Of a DNA stretch of 64,000 nucleotides, positions 63,558 through 64,000 are shown piece by piece. Under the pieces are notes generated by a model. It searched no databases. It worked only from the letters and a program-made list of their open reading frames with translations, and had not been told where the DNA came from. The translations under genes and the position numbers were made by a program. Positions within the stretch are counted from its first letter, which is position 1, and each line of letters begins with the position of its first letter. Source of the DNA: Pilasporangium apinafurcum (taxonomy: Eukaryota > Oomycota > Peronosporomycetes > Pythiales > Pythiaceae); contig BCKE01000046.1 in the NCBI GenBank assembly GCA_001600495.1, positions 236,358-300,357 on the forward strand, in the 5' to 3' direction.

Positions 63558-64000
63558 TCAATATAAGATTTACATATGCTATGGATTTTACTTTTCTGTC
63601 CTTTTGTTGACTATCATCCTCATTTCCATTCATAAAAAAATGCATCTGGGTATCATATCCAATGCATTACTCTAGATTCGACATTATCCATAGATACCAA
63701 AATAAGATAACATAACAATACGAAAACACTCAATTCTCCACCATCAACTCGCCACAACCAACAACCAAGACGAACCACCATCACCACATCTGCCTTACTG
63801 CCACCACTCGAATGAGATGGGACAAAANCAGACTCGACCAAATGCACGACGGACGCCATCCTCATCGTCATTCAACACAGAAACAACAATCAACTTGATG
63901 TCATCAGGTATCCAAGACGCGACATGATATCCGACGTTCGACATTCGACACTCGACATTCGACATCTGTCAATCACACACAAGTACAACAACCATCAATC
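63558..64000. other. Window end: AT/CA-rich non-coding DNA
   Basis: No gene supported. One undetermined base lies at 63828. The stretch 63720-63900 is rich in CA/AC words. A heptamer tandem repeat follows near the end. Confidence 0.6.
63937..63964 (+). repeat. Tandem heptamer TTCGACA, four copies
   Basis: Copies at 63937, 63944, 63951 (CTCGACA, one mismatch) and 63958. Partial CGAC words precede it. A short minisatellite. Confidence 0.85.

Overview
The window looks like nuclear DNA of an oomycete (water mould). The signs are short spliceosomal introns (about 50-100 nt, mostly GTAAG/GTACG...YAG), tightly packed and often convergent genes, oomycete-style kinases, an RIIa/EF-hand protein of the kind used in flagella, and full-length eukaryotic housekeeping proteins. 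The compactness would suit a small-genome biotroph such as Albugo, but the genus is an inference. Two single N bases (41483, 63828) show it is a draft assembly.

Layout. 0-8 kb: a secreted papain-type protease, an F-box-like orphan, RPL4 and a five-exon ZC3HC1/NIPA gene. 8-11 kb: a many-exon DA1-type ubiquitin-linked peptidase with three repeated RanBP2-zinc-finger + LIM modules. 11-12 kb: a small HSBP1 gene with a micro-exon and an AT-AC (U12-type) intron, followed by mitochondrial Hsp70. 15-25 kb: a small membrane protein, DMAP1/SWC4, nuclear poly(A)-binding protein, two orphan proteins and the ER chaperone Grp170/HYOU1. 25.5-34.5 kb: a gene-poor island with a decayed IS607-like transposon (serine-resolvase HTH and TnpB/Fanzor C-terminus) and two related protein kinases. 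34.5-41 kb: an acidic orphan, mevalonate-diphosphate decarboxylase, RPL14, RPL5 and a two-lipoyl-domain DLST. 41-43.4 kb: a second gene-poor stretch with a possible BED zinc-finger relic. 43.4-64 kb: a TALE homeobox gene, an NSRP1-like splicing factor, a BAP31-like ER protein, a giant coiled-coil protein, STRAP, an RIIa/EF-hand protein, a large KH + J-domain gene, XPD/ERCC2, and a multi-span membrane protein followed by a broken paralogous fragment.

The genes do not form one pathway. Several share themes: chaperone/stress (mtHsp70, HSBP1, HYOU1, J-protein), chromatin/DNA repair (DMAP1, XPD), RNA processing (PABPN1, NSRP1, STRAP) and ribosome (RPL4, RPL5, RPL14). The best leads are the IS607/TnpB relic, the modular DA1-like peptidase, and the AT-AC intron in HSBP1. 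Exon boundaries were worked out by hand from splice consensus, reading-frame phase and protein conservation.
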